From positions 62,001 through 126,000 of the forward strand of contig NZ_JAEVHF010000001.1 of assembly GCF_018263925.1 (NCBI RefSeq): DNA of 64,000 nt, given 5' to 3'. Within the stretch, counting starts at the first letter, position 1, and each line of letters opens with the position of its first letter. A program made the position numbers and the translations under genes. A model generated the notes under the pieces. The model searched no databases, was not told where the DNA came from, and worked only from the letters and a program-made list of their open reading frames with translations. This document shows, piece after piece, positions 33,938-43,851 of the stretch. This DNA comes from Kistimonas asteriae. GTDB lineage: Bacteria; Pseudomonadota; Gammaproteobacteria; Pseudomonadales; Endozoicomonadaceae.

Positions 33938-34750
33938 ATGGAGTCTTTTCTCAACGAGGATATTGCCAACCTGTTCGCCCAACAGGGGCTGGGTGACTTT
34001 GCCAGCCTGTGGGATCTCAAGCTGGACTGGTTTGAGCCCGTCAATGAGCGACGGGATGGCTGGAGCGGTGTGAGCCGTTACACCCTGCCTGGCGACCAGC
34101 CACTACAGATTTTCATCAAGCGCCAGCAAAACCACAACACCCGGCAACTACTGCACCCGATCCGCGGGGTGCCAACCTTTCAGCGTGAATACCATAATAT
34201 CCGGCTGTTTCGGTCACATGACATCCCGACCCTGACACCCCTCTATTTTGGTGAACGCCGCTCAGAGAACAATGACCAGGCTATCCTGATCACACTGGCA
34301 CTGGAGGGTTACGTGAACCTGTTTGACTGGTACCGCACTATTGCCCCCACCCAACCGGAGGCCACCATTCAACGGGTACTGGAAAGCATCGCCCAGGTCG
34401 CGCACAGGTTACACGATCAAGGCCTTGCCCATTACTGCCTATACCCTAACCATATCTTTGTCCGGACGAGCGACACAATCGTCAACGCGTTGTTGGATGC
34501 CAACCCCGAAATTATCCGCCTGATCGATCTGGAAAAGGCGCGATGGCAGCCCATCAACCATATCCGACGCTTCAAGGATCTGGAGTGTTTTATGCGTCAC
34601 GCCCAAGGCTTCTCACTGTCTCACATCCACTACCTGCTGGATTGTTATTTCGGTGAAGGCGTAGTCCCGGGCGGGAAACGCCTGCATCAACGGCTACTGA
34701 AAGCCCTGAAAGACAAAAAGCAGCGGCTGCCTGACTTTTACCGGGATTAA
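33938..34750 (+). CDS. InaA/WaaP-like lipopolysaccharide kinase family protein
   Basis: This 270-aa protein of the Kdo/WaaP/InaA kinase-like family has a small protein-kinase-like fold. Visible features are LQIFIKRQQNHNTR (Lys of the ATP site), a VPTFQREYHNIRLF helix, the catalytic-loop-like HDQGLAHYCLYPNHIFVR (the usual D replaced by Y/C in HYCLYPNH), and the DFG-equivalent RLIDLEKARW. Family members phosphorylate LPS core sugars or have unknown targets; InaA responds to weak acids. The start at ATG 33938 (MESFLNEDIA) is chosen from family length. Confidence 0.83.
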   Translation: MESFLNEDIANLFAQQGLGDFASLWDLKLDWFEPVNERRDGWSGVSRYTLPGDQPLQIFIKRQQNHNTRQLLHPIRGVPTFQREYHNIRLFRSHDIPTLTPLYFGERRSENNDQAILITLALEGYVNLFDWYRTIAPTQPEATIQRVLESIAQVAHRLHDQGLAHYCLYPNHIFVRTSDTIVNALLDANPEIIRLIDLEKARWQPINHIRRFKDLECFMRHAQGFSLSHIHYLLDCYFGEGVVPGGKRLHQRLLKALKDKKQRLPDFYRD

Positions 34751-34785
34751 ATGACCCACTATCGCCCTATGACAGAGCCTCCCGG

Positions 34786-35385
34786 TCAACTGTTTTGGGC
34801 GTTGTCTTTTTTGGGGCGCAGGGTTAACTCGCCGTCCATGATCACCATGGAAACAGGCCCTTCGACCATCACACGCCCTATGGCGCTGTCTTCCGGTACC
34901 GATATCAGATAAAACGGATCCAACCGGCTACCAATCAGCGACGCCAAACCGCCCCCGAGCAAAGGCTGAATGGCATCCAGCCCAAGATCCAGGTCAGCCG
35001 AACTGATGGTAATATCATCCAGAACAACCGCCTGCTCTGCAGTGCTGAAAATCAACCGTGCTGTACCCGTGAGTGTGATCGGGGCAGGCTCTGTCAGCAG
35101 GGCGCCCGCGAGATCCACATCAAACCGACCCTTCAGGGTAAAACTGACCCTATCGCCATTTCGATCAAAATGGATAGACGGCGTATCCAAATAGAGCTGT
35201 GAACGGATATTGGCTGGCAGATCCACTGCCACCAGGCGCGGTGCCTGAAACTGGCTGTTAACCAGTGCTTGAAACTTCGGCTCCGGCAACGTCACTTCAG
35301 AGTTCGAGCATGCCGACAATGTAAGCAAAACTACAACACAAACAACCAACCGGTTGATTACCGACACAGCGTACCACCCCTTCAA
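34786..35385 (-). CDS. DUF1439 family lipoprotein
   Basis: This 199-aa protein has a lipoprotein signal (lipobox LSAC, Cys26) and a periplasmic domain alternating strands as in DUF1439 (E. coli YceB-like) proteins: SQLYLDTPSIHFDRNGDRVS, an amphipathic middle, and SAIGRVMVEGPVSMVIMDGE near the end. These proteins have a lipid-binding, TULIP-like fold; function is unknown. The upstream part of the ORF may be non-coding, since the signal could also start at an in-frame GTG about 20 bp downstream. Confidence 0.82.
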   Translation of the reverse strand: MKGWYAVSVINRLVVCVVVLLTLSACSNSEVTLPEPKFQALVNSQFQAPRLVAVDLPANIRSQLYLDTPSIHFDRNGDRVSFTLKGRFDVDLAGALLTEPAPITLTGTARLIFSTAEQAVVLDDITISSADLDLGLDAIQPLLGGGLASLIGSRLDPFYLISVPEDSAIGRVMVEGPVSMVIMDGELTLRPKKDNAQNS

Positions 35386-35690
35386 TCAGAAACCAGCATC
35401 TGAGCTTAACGGAAACCAGAACCTGTTGACTACCGATTTGTACCCAACTGAACATGTCTGGATCAACAGACTATCCATCCTTAAATACGACAACCAAACA
35501 AAGGTATGAGTTTCTATTTCCAATAACGGTCAACCTTTTAATATCAATAGAGAATAAATATATTAGGGAACCTGCGAGCAAGTAACGTTAAAGAAACACA
35601 GTGAATGAAAAGTCATTAATTCACTATTATCCAACCTGAAAATTACTCAGGTTCTTGCCATTGAAGCCGATTTTCCGGCTTTCGGATACA
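35386..35690. other. Intergenic region with small hairpins
   Basis: These 305 bp between the DUF1439 gene and the transposase remnant contain no ORF. There are two short hairpins (aacctga/ctcaggtt at 35633-35654, and an aagccg/cggctt pair just after). They may belong to the 3' end of the IS5-type element. I could not define terminal inverted repeats or a target duplication. Confidence 0.4.
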
Positions 35691-36663
35691 TTAACCCTGC
35701 ATCCGAATCATTTGATCCAGTCTAACCATGTTTGCCAGAGCGAATAACATCGCCAGCTTGCCATCATTTTTCCGAAGTCCCCGATAACGGGCTTTGATAA
35801 ATCCAAACTGGCATTTGATGATTCTGAAGGGATGTTCCACCTTGGCCCGGATGCTGGCTTTAAGGTATTCCGTTTTCAAAATGACTTTATTGATTCGAGG
35901 ATGTTTCCTGAGTCTCTTCAACTTGCCTGGTTGTTCGGCTATATGCCACTGTACAGCGTCTGTATTGAGCTCTTTTCGCTTCTCAGCTCCTCTGGAGCCG
36001 GCATCAGCAAAGACAAACTGTTCATCACCATGCAACAGGTTACTGGCTTGATTAAGGTCATGCTCATTAGCGGCCGTTGTCGTCAGGCTATGGATTAAAC
36101 CTGTACGGGCGTCGACACCGATATGTGCTTTCATGCCGAAGTATCATTGATTTCCCTTTCTGGTTTGATGCATTTCAGGATCTCGCTGCCCCGTCTGATT
36201 CTTTGTGGATGTCGGAGCTTCGATGATCGTGGCATCGACCAGTGAACCTTCTTTCAGAACGATACCAGACTCTGTCAGCCATTGGTTTACGTCCGTGAAA
36301 ATAGCCCGAGCCAGATTGTGAGCCTCCAGCAGGTGTCGAAAGTTCATAATGGTTGTGCGATCTGGAATTGCTTTATCCAGAGATAATCTGGCAAATAATC
36401 GCATGGACCTAATTTCATAAAGGACATCTTCCATGGCCGGATAACTGAGGCTGTACCATTGCTGAAGGCAGTGTATCCAGAGCATGGTGGATAACGGGTA
36501 AGGTCTAAGCCCCATTACCGGATTTGGGGTAATGAGGCTCAATAATGGCCTCAAGACGATGCCAGGGAATCAGTTTATCCATACGGGCAAGAAATATTTC
36601 TTTGCGGGTCTGGCGACGCTTTTGAGTAAATTCTGAGCCAGAAAAGCTGAGCTGTTAGTCCAT
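35691..36663 (-). pseudogene. Decayed IS5-family transposase
   Basis: The reading matches an IS5-family DDE transposase of about 320 aa: [85 protein letters not shown] and [14 protein letters not shown] are all present. It is dead in three places. Codon 3 is TAA, a 1-bp frameshift lies at about 36500 (the TAG of GNGA*), and an in-frame TGA replaces the Trp of KGNQWYFGMK at about 36140. Total length 973 nt (324 codons plus 1 nt) agrees with a single-base insertion. It lies immediately downstream of rplT. Confidence 0.92.
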
Positions 36664-36880
36664 GACTAATCTCCGGCAAAGGCTGAGTGGAGATTAACTT
36701 ATTATTGGGGACTAATCGCAGGTTCATTACTAATGAAATACATCACATAGAAGGCGAGGAAAGAAAAATCAGTCAACAAAAGTCAGTAATGGAAGCTGCA
36801 GATCAATATCTGAGATGGTGTGAGTATGATTCGGAAGGCTCAAGCATCTCTTATCGCTCAGATATGACAGCATACAAATA

Positions 36881-36912
36881 AAAAAGGGAGAGCTGGCGGA
36901 CTCTCCCTTTTT
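36881..36912. terminator. Terminator downstream of rplT
   Basis: A 12-bp stem (aaaaagggagag / ctctcccttttt) with an 8-nt loop has A/T tracts on both sides. It lies 27 bp past the rplT stop and can act in both directions. It now ends the thrS-infC-rpmI-rplT transcript before the transposase remnant. Confidence 0.9.
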
Positions 36913-36938
36913 CGTGTGCTGACGGAAATCGTTTGCCG

Positions 36939-37295
36939 TTAGGCCAGAGCGCCCTTGGCGTGCTCTACGATCTGGGTGAATGCACCCTTCTCGTGGACAG
37001 CCAGATCAGCCAGAACCTTACGGTCGATCTCGATGTTGGCCTTCTTCAGACCCGCAATCATGCGGCTGTAGGTCAGACCGTTTGCACGGGCGCCGGCGTT
37101 GATACGGGCGATCCACAGTGCACGGAACTGACGCTTGCGCTGACGACGGTCACGGTAGGCATACTGGCCAGCCTTGGTAACCGCCTGCTTGGCTACACGG
37201 AATACTCGTGAACGAGCGCCGTAGTAACCTTTGGCCTGCTTCAGTACTTTCTTGTGACGACGACGGGCGACGACACCACGTTTTACACGTGCCAT
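36939..37295 (-). CDS. rplT: 50S ribosomal protein L20
   Basis: This 118-aa, strongly basic L20 is full length, with the normal start ([15 protein letters not shown]) and the conserved middle ([40 protein letters not shown]). It is an early assembly protein binding 23S rRNA and is the autoregulator of the infC-rpmI-rplT operon in E. coli. It follows rpmI by 42 bp. Normally pheS would come next; here a terminator and a dead transposase follow. Confidence 0.99.
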   Translation of the reverse strand: MARVKRGVVARRRHKKVLKQAKGYYGARSRVFRVAKQAVTKAGQYAYRDRRQRKRQFRALWIARINAGARANGLTYSRMIAGLKKANIEIDRKVLADLAVHEKGAFTQIVEHAKGALA

Positions 37296-37337
37296 AAGCT
37301 TAACTCTCCAAAAACCTTAAACTGAACAAATAGACAA

Positions 37338-37529
37338 TTAGACGCGAAGCATCCGCTCAACCAGCGGCTTGTCGGCAGGGCACACCAGATTGGTGCCACG
37401 CAGCTGACGCTTACGCTTGGTGGTCATCTTGGTCAGGATGTGGCTCTTGAAGGCTGACTTACGCTTGAAACCGCTGGCGGTTTTCTTGAAGCGCTTGGCA
37501 GCTCCGCTTTTGGTCTTCATCTTAGGCAT
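37338..37529 (-). CDS. rpmI: 50S ribosomal protein L35
   Basis: This 63-aa L35 starts [20 protein letters not shown] and ends with the expected [20 protein letters not shown] region. ATG 37529 is the conserved start; the open frame extends upstream only by chance. It lies 141 bp after infC, separated by a terminator-like hairpin. Confidence 0.98.
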   Translation of the reverse strand: MPKMKTKSGAAKRFKKTASGFKRKSAFKSHILTKMTTKRKRQLRGTNLVCPADKPLVERMLRV

Positions 37530-37616
37530 TGCTAAAACTCCGCATTTGGGCGATCGGTCCCACTTCCATGGAAGGGTTAACCCGATGCCGATTTGATAAA
37601 AAAACAAAGTATTCCG

Positions 37617-37656
37617 AAAAAAGGAAACCTGTCCGACCGTGAGACCGGACAGGTTT
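37617..37656 (-). terminator. Hairpin terminator or attenuator between infC and rpmI
   Basis: On the minus strand the stem aaacctgtccg/cggacaggttt (arms 37646-37656 and 37625-37635) is followed by a T-rich stretch (CCTTTTTTCGG). It directly follows the infC stop. Read-through or an internal promoter must supply rpmI-rplT, so this may adjust the ratio of IF3 to L35/L20. Confidence 0.65.
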
Positions 37657-37670
37657 ACCGGTTTACCGAA

Positions 37671-38216
37671 TTACTTTTTCTTTCGGGGTCCAAGGATCAT
37701 GATCAGTTGACGGCCTTCCATCTTCGGACGCTGTTCCACGACACCCACTTCTTCCAGGTCTTTTTCAACCCGGTTGAGGAGTTCCATGCCCAGCTCCTGG
37801 TGAGCCATCTCCCGACCGCGGTATCGCAGCGATACCTTGGCCTTATTGCCCTCTTCAAGGAAACGTATCAGGTTGCGCAGTTTTACCTGATAATCCCCTT
37901 CTTCAGTCCCGGGACGGAATTTGACTTCCTTCACCTGGGTCTGTTGCTGCTTCTTCTTGGCAACCGCTTTCTGTTTCTTTGTCTCGTACAGATGCTTGCC
38001 ATAATCCATGATTTTACAGACCGGTGGCTCGCTGGTCGCGTTGATTTCCACCAAGTCCAGTCCAGCACTAACGGCCTGCTCGAGAGCGTCACGGAATGCG
38101 ACTATGCCAACCTGCTGGCCATCAGCGTCTATCAGACGTACTTCTTGTGCACGAATATTCTGATTTATCGGTGCAGCAGGTGCCTGCCGCCGATCCCGTG
38201 GGTTAGGACGTTTAAT
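37671..38216 (-). CDS. infC: Translation initiation factor IF-3
   Basis: This 181-aa IF3 binds the 30S subunit, prevents premature 50S joining and checks the start codon. The N-domain shows [20 protein letters not shown]. The linker and C-domain show [19 protein letters not shown] and [20 protein letters not shown]. No ATG is available at the correct N-terminus. Translation must start at ATT 38216, preceded by AGGAGA at 7-bp spacing. This is the same AUU start used by E. coli infC, through which IF3 represses its own synthesis. It lies 15 bp after thrS. Confidence 0.97.
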   Translation of the reverse strand: MKRPNPRDRRQAPAAPINQNIRAQEVRLIDADGQQVGIVAFRDALEQAVSAGLDLVEINATSEPPVCKIMDYGKHLYETKKQKAVAKKKQQQTQVKEVKFRPGTEEGDYQVKLRNLIRFLEEGNKAKVSLRYRGREMAHQELGMELLNRVEKDLEEVGVVEQRPKMEGRQLIMILGPRKKK

Positions 38217-38231
38217 TGCTATATCTCCTGT

Positions 38232-40166
38232 CTATTCGTCGGAAGCCGTCGCTACACGGCCACGTCTGGCAATCTCTGCCGCCAGCATTCCCTGGAATGC
38301 TTCGATCGTCATGGAACCGAGATCTTCCCCGGAACGCGTACGGACGGCGACAGTGCCGGATTCTACTTCCTTATCCCCTACAACAACGAGATAAGGTACA
38401 CGTTCAATCGTGTGCTGGCGGATTTTAAAGCCGATCTTCTCATTTCTCAAGTCCGCTTTTACCCGGAAACCCTGTTCTTTAAGGGTTTTTTCCAGTTCAG
38501 TGACGTAATCGGCCTGTGCATCAGTGATGTTCAACACCGCGACCTGCACCGGCGCCAGCCAGATTGGGAACCGGCCTTCGTAATGTTCAATAAGAATACC
38601 GATGAAGCGCTCAAAGGAACCCAGGATTGCACGGTGCAGCATGACCGGGGTCTTGCGCTCACCATCCTCGTCCACGTACTCGGCGCCCAGTCGGCCCGGC
38701 ATGGAGAAATCGACCTGTACAGTGCCACACTGCCAGACACGACCCAGGCAGTCCTTCAGGGAGAACTCAATCTTCGGACCATAAAACGCACCTTCACCGG
38801 GCAGTTCTTCCCAGGGCAAACCCTTCGCATCCAGGGCTTCGGCCAGGGCTTTTTCCGCCTTGTCCCAGCTTTCATCGGAACCGACCCGCTTTTCCGGGCG
38901 AGTGGACAGTTTGTAGATCAGATTCTCGAAACCAAAGTCATCGTAGACTTCGTGCAGGAAATCGATGAAGTCAGACACTTCGTTCTGGATCTGGTCTTCG
39001 GTCACGAAGATATGCGCATCATCCTGAACAAAGCCACGCACGCGCATGATGCCGTGCAACGCACCAGACGGTTCGTTACGGTGACAGGAACCGAATTCCG
39101 CCAGACGCAACGGCAGGTCACGGTAGCTGCGCAGCCCCTGATTGAATACCTGGACGTGGCAGGGACAGTTCATCGGCTTGATGGCAAAGTCGTGGTTTTC
39201 GGAACTGGTCGTGAACATGTCGTCCTTGAACTTGTCCCAGTGACCGGACTTTTCCCACAGGCTACGATCAACCACCTGCGGCGTTTTAATCTCCAGGTAG
39301 CCGTGATCATGCTGTTTCTGGCGCATGTACTGCTCCAGCACCTGGTAGATGGTCCAGCCGTTCGGATGCCAGAACACCATGCCTGGCGCTTCTTCCTGCA
39401 GGTGGAACAGATCCAGTTTCTTCGCCAGCTTACGGTGATCCCGCTTTTCCGCTTCCTCAATACGCTTAATGTAGGCTTTGAGCTCTTTCTTGTCGCCCCA
39501 GGCGGTACCATAGACACGGGTCAACATCTTGTTCTTGTTATCGCCCCGCCAGTAGGCACCGGCCAGCTTGGTCAGTTTGAACGCTTTCAGGAAACGGGTA
39601 TTGGGTACGTGGGGGCCACGGCACATATCCACGTATTCTTCATGGTGATAAAGACCCACCTGCTCAACGGAATCATCCATCCCGTCGATGATTTCCATCT
39701 TGTAGGTTTCACCACGCTCTTCGAAGAGTCGGCGGGCTTCCGCTGTTGGCGTCCACTTCTTGATGACGTCGTAATTCCTGCCAATCAGATCCTGCATCCG
39801 CTTTTCCAGCACCTGAAGATCTTCCGGTGTGAAAGGCTCATCGGTATCGATGTCGTAATAGAAACCTTCCTCGATCACCGGTCCGATCGCCATTTTGGCA
39901 TCCGGGCGTAATTGCTTGATCGCATGACCGATCAAGTGGGCGCATGAATGGCGGATAATCTCCAGACCTTCCGGGTCGCGGGGAGTAATGATTGCGAGTT
40001 CAGCATCATCACTGATGGTTTCACAGGCATCCATCAGCTGACCGTTCACACGACCAGCCAAGGTCGACTTGGCCAGGCCGGGACCGATATCGGCAGCCAC
40101 GTCCAGGATAGTCAGAGGGTTATCGTATTGGCGCTTGCTACCATCAGGAAGGGTAATTACGGGCAT
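38232..40166 (-). CDS. thrS: Threonyl-tRNA synthetase
   Basis: This 644-aa class II synthetase has full domain order: TGS domain (residues 1-62, [20 protein letters not shown]), the second N-terminal editing domain with [12 protein letters not shown] and the zinc/editing site CRGPHVPNT, the catalytic core with [28 protein letters not shown] (motif 2) and motif 3 [19 protein letters not shown], and the anticodon-binding C-terminus. It is the first gene of thrS-infC-rpmI-rplT. Length equals that of the E. coli enzyme within a few residues. Confidence 0.99.
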   Translation of the reverse strand: MPVITLPDGSKRQYDNPLTILDVAADIGPGLAKSTLAGRVNGQLMDACETISDDAELAIITPRDPEGLEIIRHSCAHLIGHAIKQLRPDAKMAIGPVIEEGFYYDIDTDEPFTPEDLQVLEKRMQDLIGRNYDVIKKWTPTAEARRLFEERGETYKMEIIDGMDDSVEQVGLYHHEEYVDMCRGPHVPNTRFLKAFKLTKLAGAYWRGDNKNKMLTRVYGTAWGDKKELKAYIKRIEEAEKRDHRKLAKKLDLFHLQEEAPGMVFWHPNGWTIYQVLEQYMRQKQHDHGYLEIKTPQVVDRSLWEKSGHWDKFKDDMFTTSSENHDFAIKPMNCPCHVQVFNQGLRSYRDLPLRLAEFGSCHRNEPSGALHGIMRVRGFVQDDAHIFVTEDQIQNEVSDFIDFLHEVYDDFGFENLIYKLSTRPEKRVGSDESWDKAEKALAEALDAKGLPWEELPGEGAFYGPKIEFSLKDCLGRVWQCGTVQVDFSMPGRLGAEYVDEDGERKTPVMLHRAILGSFERFIGILIEHYEGRFPIWLAPVQVAVLNITDAQADYVTELEKTLKEQGFRVKADLRNEKIGFKIRQHTIERVPYLVVVGDKEVESGTVAVRTRSGEDLGSMTIEAFQGMLAAEIARRGRVATASDE

Positions 40167-40425
40167 CAGGGGTCCTTAGTGTTGTCAGTGGCGACCCGTA
40201 CCAAGGGCCGCATGAGGCTCAACGTTTTGCCTGCCGACATCATGTCTGTTATCTGAAGCATCATTAGCAACAGGCCACAGACAAATAAAACAAATAGAAT
40301 CAGGCAGGCATACAAAAGAAGTTGTTATACGGGCTACAGAAAAATTGTCAACCGCAAACACGGGAAACAGTAAAAGTAACACGGCCATTCACCCTGCACA
40401 CTGTGGAAAACCGACACCGTCATTG

Positions 40426-41418
40426 CTACCAGAAATAGCGCACCTTTCGACTCATGCCCGGCGATGGATAGCGATCCATATTCTCAGCGGTCACCAGCGC
40501 CACCGGCGTATACTGATTGCCTTTGCAATTGCCCATCGCTTTATTGATACCGTAGATGCCCTGTTTTTCAGGAAACCATTCCACGGTCGCCAACAGCTGA
40601 CCATTGCGCAACCAGGGACGTGCCGACATCAGATTATCAAACCCTGTCACCACAATATGGTTTTGCCGGCCAGCCGCCTCAATCGCTATCAGGGCACCAA
40701 CGGCCATATTGTCGCCAGCTGAAACAACCCCTTTCAGGTTGGGGTATTTTTTCAACCACCCAGCCACAATCTTTTCAGCCCGATCCTGTTGCCAGCCTGC
40801 AGCTTCAATAGCGACCACTTTCAAACCCGCCGCTTTCAGTGCATGCCGAAACCCCGTCACCCGCTCGAAGGAACTGGTATCACCTGGTCGGCCCGCCAGT
40901 ATGGCCACCTGATCGCCCGGCGAAAGTCGACTGGCCACCAGGTCCGCCACGTCTTTCGCTACCGCCCGGTTATCCGGACCAACCCAGGGAATGACCAGCT
41001 GTTTATTGCCCATCAACCGGGTATCCAGCCGACTGCCAATATTGACGACACACACACCCTTCTTTCTGGCCTGAAGCAATTCAGGTAACAGCGCCTGATC
41101 ATCAGCGGGCGCCAGAACAATACCCGACACATGACCTGCCAGTAATTGCCGTAAAAAGGCACGCTGTACATCCACATCCCCTTCCTGCAATGCCCCACCT
41201 GCATTCAGCCTGAAGGGTGGCTTGGCGGACTGCTGGTAGGTTCTCACCGTATTCTCCACCGACTGGTAGAGCTGACCATCCAGCCCATGCAGCACCAGCC
41301 CGATCACTGGCAGCGGCTCCACCGTTTTCCCTGCGGGCGGCTGACCTTGCTCGACAGCCATGGTATCAGCGCTGCAATAAAGACAAATAGCCAGCGTGTA
41401 CCTGCTGATGCACCTCAT
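40426..41418 (-). CDS. Periplasmic sugar-binding-type protein (Peripla_BP_4)
   Basis: This 330-aa protein has a weak N-terminal signal sequence and a type I periplasmic binding fold of the ribose/TorT-like class: IGLVLHGLDGQLYQSVENTV, GIVLAPADDQALLPEL, CVVNIGSRLD, ILAGRPGDTSSFERVTGFRH, VVSAGDNMAVGALIAIEAAG and VVTGFDN. It stands alone, without permease or ATPase genes, so it may feed a sensor (as TorT does) or an unlinked transporter. The ligand is unknown. It is distinct from RbsB in this window. Confidence 0.82.
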   Translation of the reverse strand: MRCISRYTLAICLYCSADTMAVEQGQPPAGKTVEPLPVIGLVLHGLDGQLYQSVENTVRTYQQSAKPPFRLNAGGALQEGDVDVQRAFLRQLLAGHVSGIVLAPADDQALLPELLQARKKGVCVVNIGSRLDTRLMGNKQLVIPWVGPDNRAVAKDVADLVASRLSPGDQVAILAGRPGDTSSFERVTGFRHALKAAGLKVVAIEAAGWQQDRAEKIVAGWLKKYPNLKGVVSAGDNMAVGALIAIEAAGRQNHIVVTGFDNLMSARPWLRNGQLLATVEWFPEKQGIYGINKAMGNCKGNQYTPVALVTAENMDRYPSPGMSRKVRYFW

Positions 41419-41629
41419 CACTTTCTCACACCAGGCTTGCTCAGGAGCTTACAGTGTAGCCTGCAAATCGACAGACACGCCGTCAGCACGCGTTGACTGT
41501 CGTATTCAACCGCTGAAAGACACGTGCCTGACCACGTGTTTTCAAAATCGACGCTGCCCTTTGTCCGTATAGTGTATTATCCCGCTACTGATACAATGCC
41601 CACACTATGATCATTGCCGACCTGAATAA

Positions 41630-42745
41630 ATGACCAACAAACGCCCGAACACTGACAATTACCTGGACATTTTCCTGAACGACCGCCCGCTCATGGACGT
41701 CCGTGCACCGGTGGAATTCAGCAAAGGTGCGTTTGCCCATTCAACCAACCTGCCATTGATTAATGACCGGGAACGGGAACAGGTTGGCATCTGCTACAAG
41801 CAACAAGGGCAGACGGCCGCCATTGCGCTTGGCAACGCGCTGGTCTGCGGTCAGGAACGTGATGCCCGCATCGCCGCCTGGATGCAATACGTCCAAAACA
41901 ATCCGGAAGGTTACCTCTACTGCTTCCGGGGCGGCCTGCGCTCCCACACCGTACAGGCCTGGCTTCGGGAACAGGGTATCGACTATCCGCTGGTCACGGG
42001 CGGGTACAAGGCACTGCGCCGATTCCTGATTGATGAGATGGAGCACTCCGTCAACCAATGTCGTTTCTTTATCCTGAGCGGCAAGACCGGTACCGGCAAA
42101 ACCCGGTTACTGACCACCCTCCCCGGCCATGTTGATCTTGAGGGGTTGGCCAACCACCGTGGCTCCAGCTTCGGACGTCGCATTGGCGGCCAGCCCAACC
42201 AGATTGATTTTGAAAACGCCCTGTCTGTCGCGCTGTTGAAAGAACGGCATTTCAGGACGGGCACGGTCATCCTGGAAGACGAAAGCAAACTGATTGGCCG
42301 TTGCAGCCTCAGCCAGGAATTCCGGGAAAAGATGCAACTTGCGCCCATTCTGCTTCTGGAAGAAGATCTGGAATACCGCGTGCAGATTACCCTTGAGGAG
42401 TATGTGGAAGAAAACCTCAAAGAGAATATCGCTGCATACGGGGAGGAAGGTTTCGAACATTATGCCGAGGCGCTTCTGGCCAGCCTGGACAGGATTCGCA
42501 AACGCCTGGGCGGCGCCCGTCATCAGGAGCTGCGCGCGACTATGGAACAAGCTCTGACCGAACAGCGCAACGGTTCAGTCGCACGTCACAGAGACTGGAT
42601 TCGTACCTTGCTGGCAGACTATTACGACCCCATGTACGAATATCAGCTAGCCAACAAACAAGGTGAAGTCGTATTAAAAGGAGACCGTAATACTCTCCGC
42701 CAGTGGGTGATGGAGAACCTGCCCAACCAAAGCGCAGCCGCATAA
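41630..42745 (+). CDS. selU: tRNA 2-selenouridine synthase SelU/MnmH
   Basis: This 371-aa enzyme replaces sulfur with selenium at the wobble 2-thiouridine of tRNA-Lys, -Glu and -Gln using selenophosphate, via a geranylated intermediate. The N-terminal rhodanese domain has catalytic Cys98 in YLYCFRGGLRS. The C-terminal P-loop domain has GKTGTGKT (151-158) and DLEGLANHRGSSFG. Length and motifs are standard. The selenophosphate synthetase gene selD is not in this window. A hairpin follows the stop. Confidence 0.97.
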   Translation: MTNKRPNTDNYLDIFLNDRPLMDVRAPVEFSKGAFAHSTNLPLINDREREQVGICYKQQGQTAAIALGNALVCGQERDARIAAWMQYVQNNPEGYLYCFRGGLRSHTVQAWLREQGIDYPLVTGGYKALRRFLIDEMEHSVNQCRFFILSGKTGTGKTRLLTTLPGHVDLEGLANHRGSSFGRRIGGQPNQIDFENALSVALLKERHFRTGTVILEDESKLIGRCSLSQEFREKMQLAPILLLEEDLEYRVQITLEEYVEENLKENIAAYGEEGFEHYAEALLASLDRIRKRLGGARHQELRATMEQALTEQRNGSVARHRDWIRTLLADYYDPMYEYQLANKQGEVVLKGDRNTLRQWVMENLPNQSAAA

Positions 42746-42754
42746 GCGACGAAA

Positions 42755-42783
42755 GACGTACTGCGCAACTATCGCAGTACGTC
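42755..42783 (+). terminator. Hairpin after selU
   Basis: A perfect 11-bp stem (gacgtactgcg / cgcagtacgtc) with a 7-nt loop lies 10 bp past the selU stop and between convergent genes. The T-tract is weak, so termination is probable but not certain. Confidence 0.6.
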
Positions 42784-42817
42784 TGTATTGAGCACTTTCT
42801 GAAACCTGCCAGCAGAT

Positions 42818-43150
42818 CTAGATAGCCAACTTCATCGCCACCAATCCTCCCAGCGTAAACGCAATACCCAGCACTTTCACCGGGTGCAGAGTCTCGTGAA
42901 AAAATAACCGACCAATGATCGCTGTTGCAATGATCCCAAGACCACCCCAGACCGCGTAGGCGACACTGAGATCAATATGGCGTATCGCCAGGGCCAGAAA
43001 ACCAAACGCGGCAATCTGAACCACCATCACCGCCACCGCCAGTAACTTGTGGCGGAAACCATCCGACAACTTTGTCATGACGTTGCCCACTACATCACAG
43101 GCTGAAGCAGCGACCACCAGCATCAGGGCAAAAACAGGTACGTTATTCAT
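42818..43150 (-). CDS. SMR family transporter subunit (MdtI-like)
   Basis: This 110-aa protein has four transmembrane helices of the small multidrug resistance family. The helix 1 acidic position is occupied by D19 in CDVVGNV, where the usual Glu14 sits. Helix 3 to 4 shows AYAVWGGLGIIATAIIG and the end matches FHETLHPVKVLGIAFTLGG. It directly follows (2-bp gap) a second, different SMR gene, the pattern of heteromeric pairs such as MdtIJ (spermidine) or EbrAB. The substrate is inferred only from that pairing. Confidence 0.88.
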   Translation of the reverse strand: MNNVPVFALMLVVAASACDVVGNVMTKLSDGFRHKLLAVAVMVVQIAAFGFLALAIRHIDLSVAYAVWGGLGIIATAIIGRLFFHETLHPVKVLGIAFTLGGLVAMKLAI

Positions 43151-43152
43151 TA

Positions 43153-43575
43153 TTATGCAACCCCCTCTACAGACAGATCACTCAGCACTGCCGAGTTCGG
43201 CACTTCACTGCACGGGTTATTTTCAAGTCTCTCCCTGTCGTCTGACTTTTCGGCCAGCTTTTCGCCAAGATTCATCAAAACCAACCCTGTCAGCAGACAA
43301 CCGATCGCCACCAGTTTCCATGTTGAGAAAGTTTCGTGAAAGAACAGCCAGGAAATCCCACTGATCAACAGCAGCCCAATCCCTTCCCACATGGTATAGG
43401 CCAAGGCCAGGGGGATTTTTCGCACCGCCTGCGCCAGGCAGTAATAGGACAGGGAGATAAGAACCGCCATGGCGCTATAGCCAAGCCAGGGATTCTGTTC
43501 CGCCGCGAGCTTCATAAACGAGGTGCTGGCCACTTCGGTCACAATCGCCGCCAGCAGCATAAGCCAGTAATACAT
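43153..43575 (-). CDS. SMR family transporter subunit (MdtJ-like)
   Basis: This 140-aa SMR protein has four helices: YYWLMLLAAIVTEVASTSFM with the conserved membrane Glu of EmrE-type proteins, YCLAQAVRKIPLALAYTMWE, GIGLLLISGISWLFFHE and WKLVAIGCLLTGLVLMNLG. A cytoplasmic tail of about 35 polar residues follows, longer than usual, as in MdtJ. I use ATG 43575, since earlier codons are not hydrophobic in the family. I looked upstream for a guanidine (ykkC-class) riboswitch and found none. Confidence 0.87.
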   Translation of the reverse strand: MYYWLMLLAAIVTEVASTSFMKLAAEQNPWLGYSAMAVLISLSYYCLAQAVRKIPLALAYTMWEGIGLLLISGISWLFFHETFSTWKLVAIGCLLTGLVLMNLGEKLAEKSDDRERLENNPCSEVPNSAVLSDLSVEGVA

Positions 43576-43851
43576 GATGACACCTGCGTCACACAGTAGT
43601 GAATGGTTGAGAATCAGAAAACGAAACGGCAGGTAAGCCTGCAAGGCTTATCCACCCGGTGAGCAGGTGGTGAGCTAAAGTTCTGAGCGCCAGTAGCGTT
43701 CAGCTTTGTGGAAGGCGAGAAGACTGTACATCCAATACATACTCAATCTGTGAATGGGTAATCCCATTAACGCCAGAGCCTAACCGCTCCGGTCAAACAC
43801 TGCAATGGCGGGGAATACGGTAAAAACACCCGCCATGACTGCCATGAAAGA

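Noticed and set aside
36687..36881. 64-codon frame between the IS5 remnant and rplT
   Set aside because: Low-information sequence without a ribosome site. It may be debris of the insertion; not supportable as a gene.
37593..39911. Open frame of 772 codons on the plus strand
   Set aside because: It is antisense to infC and thrS, whose translations are unmistakable. The long frame reflects their codon bias.
43576..43851. Possible guanidine (ykkC-class) riboswitch before the SMR pair
   Set aside because: SMR genes are often controlled this way, but I found no paired ACGR-loop hairpins or ykkC-III-like core. Only short local hairpins are present.
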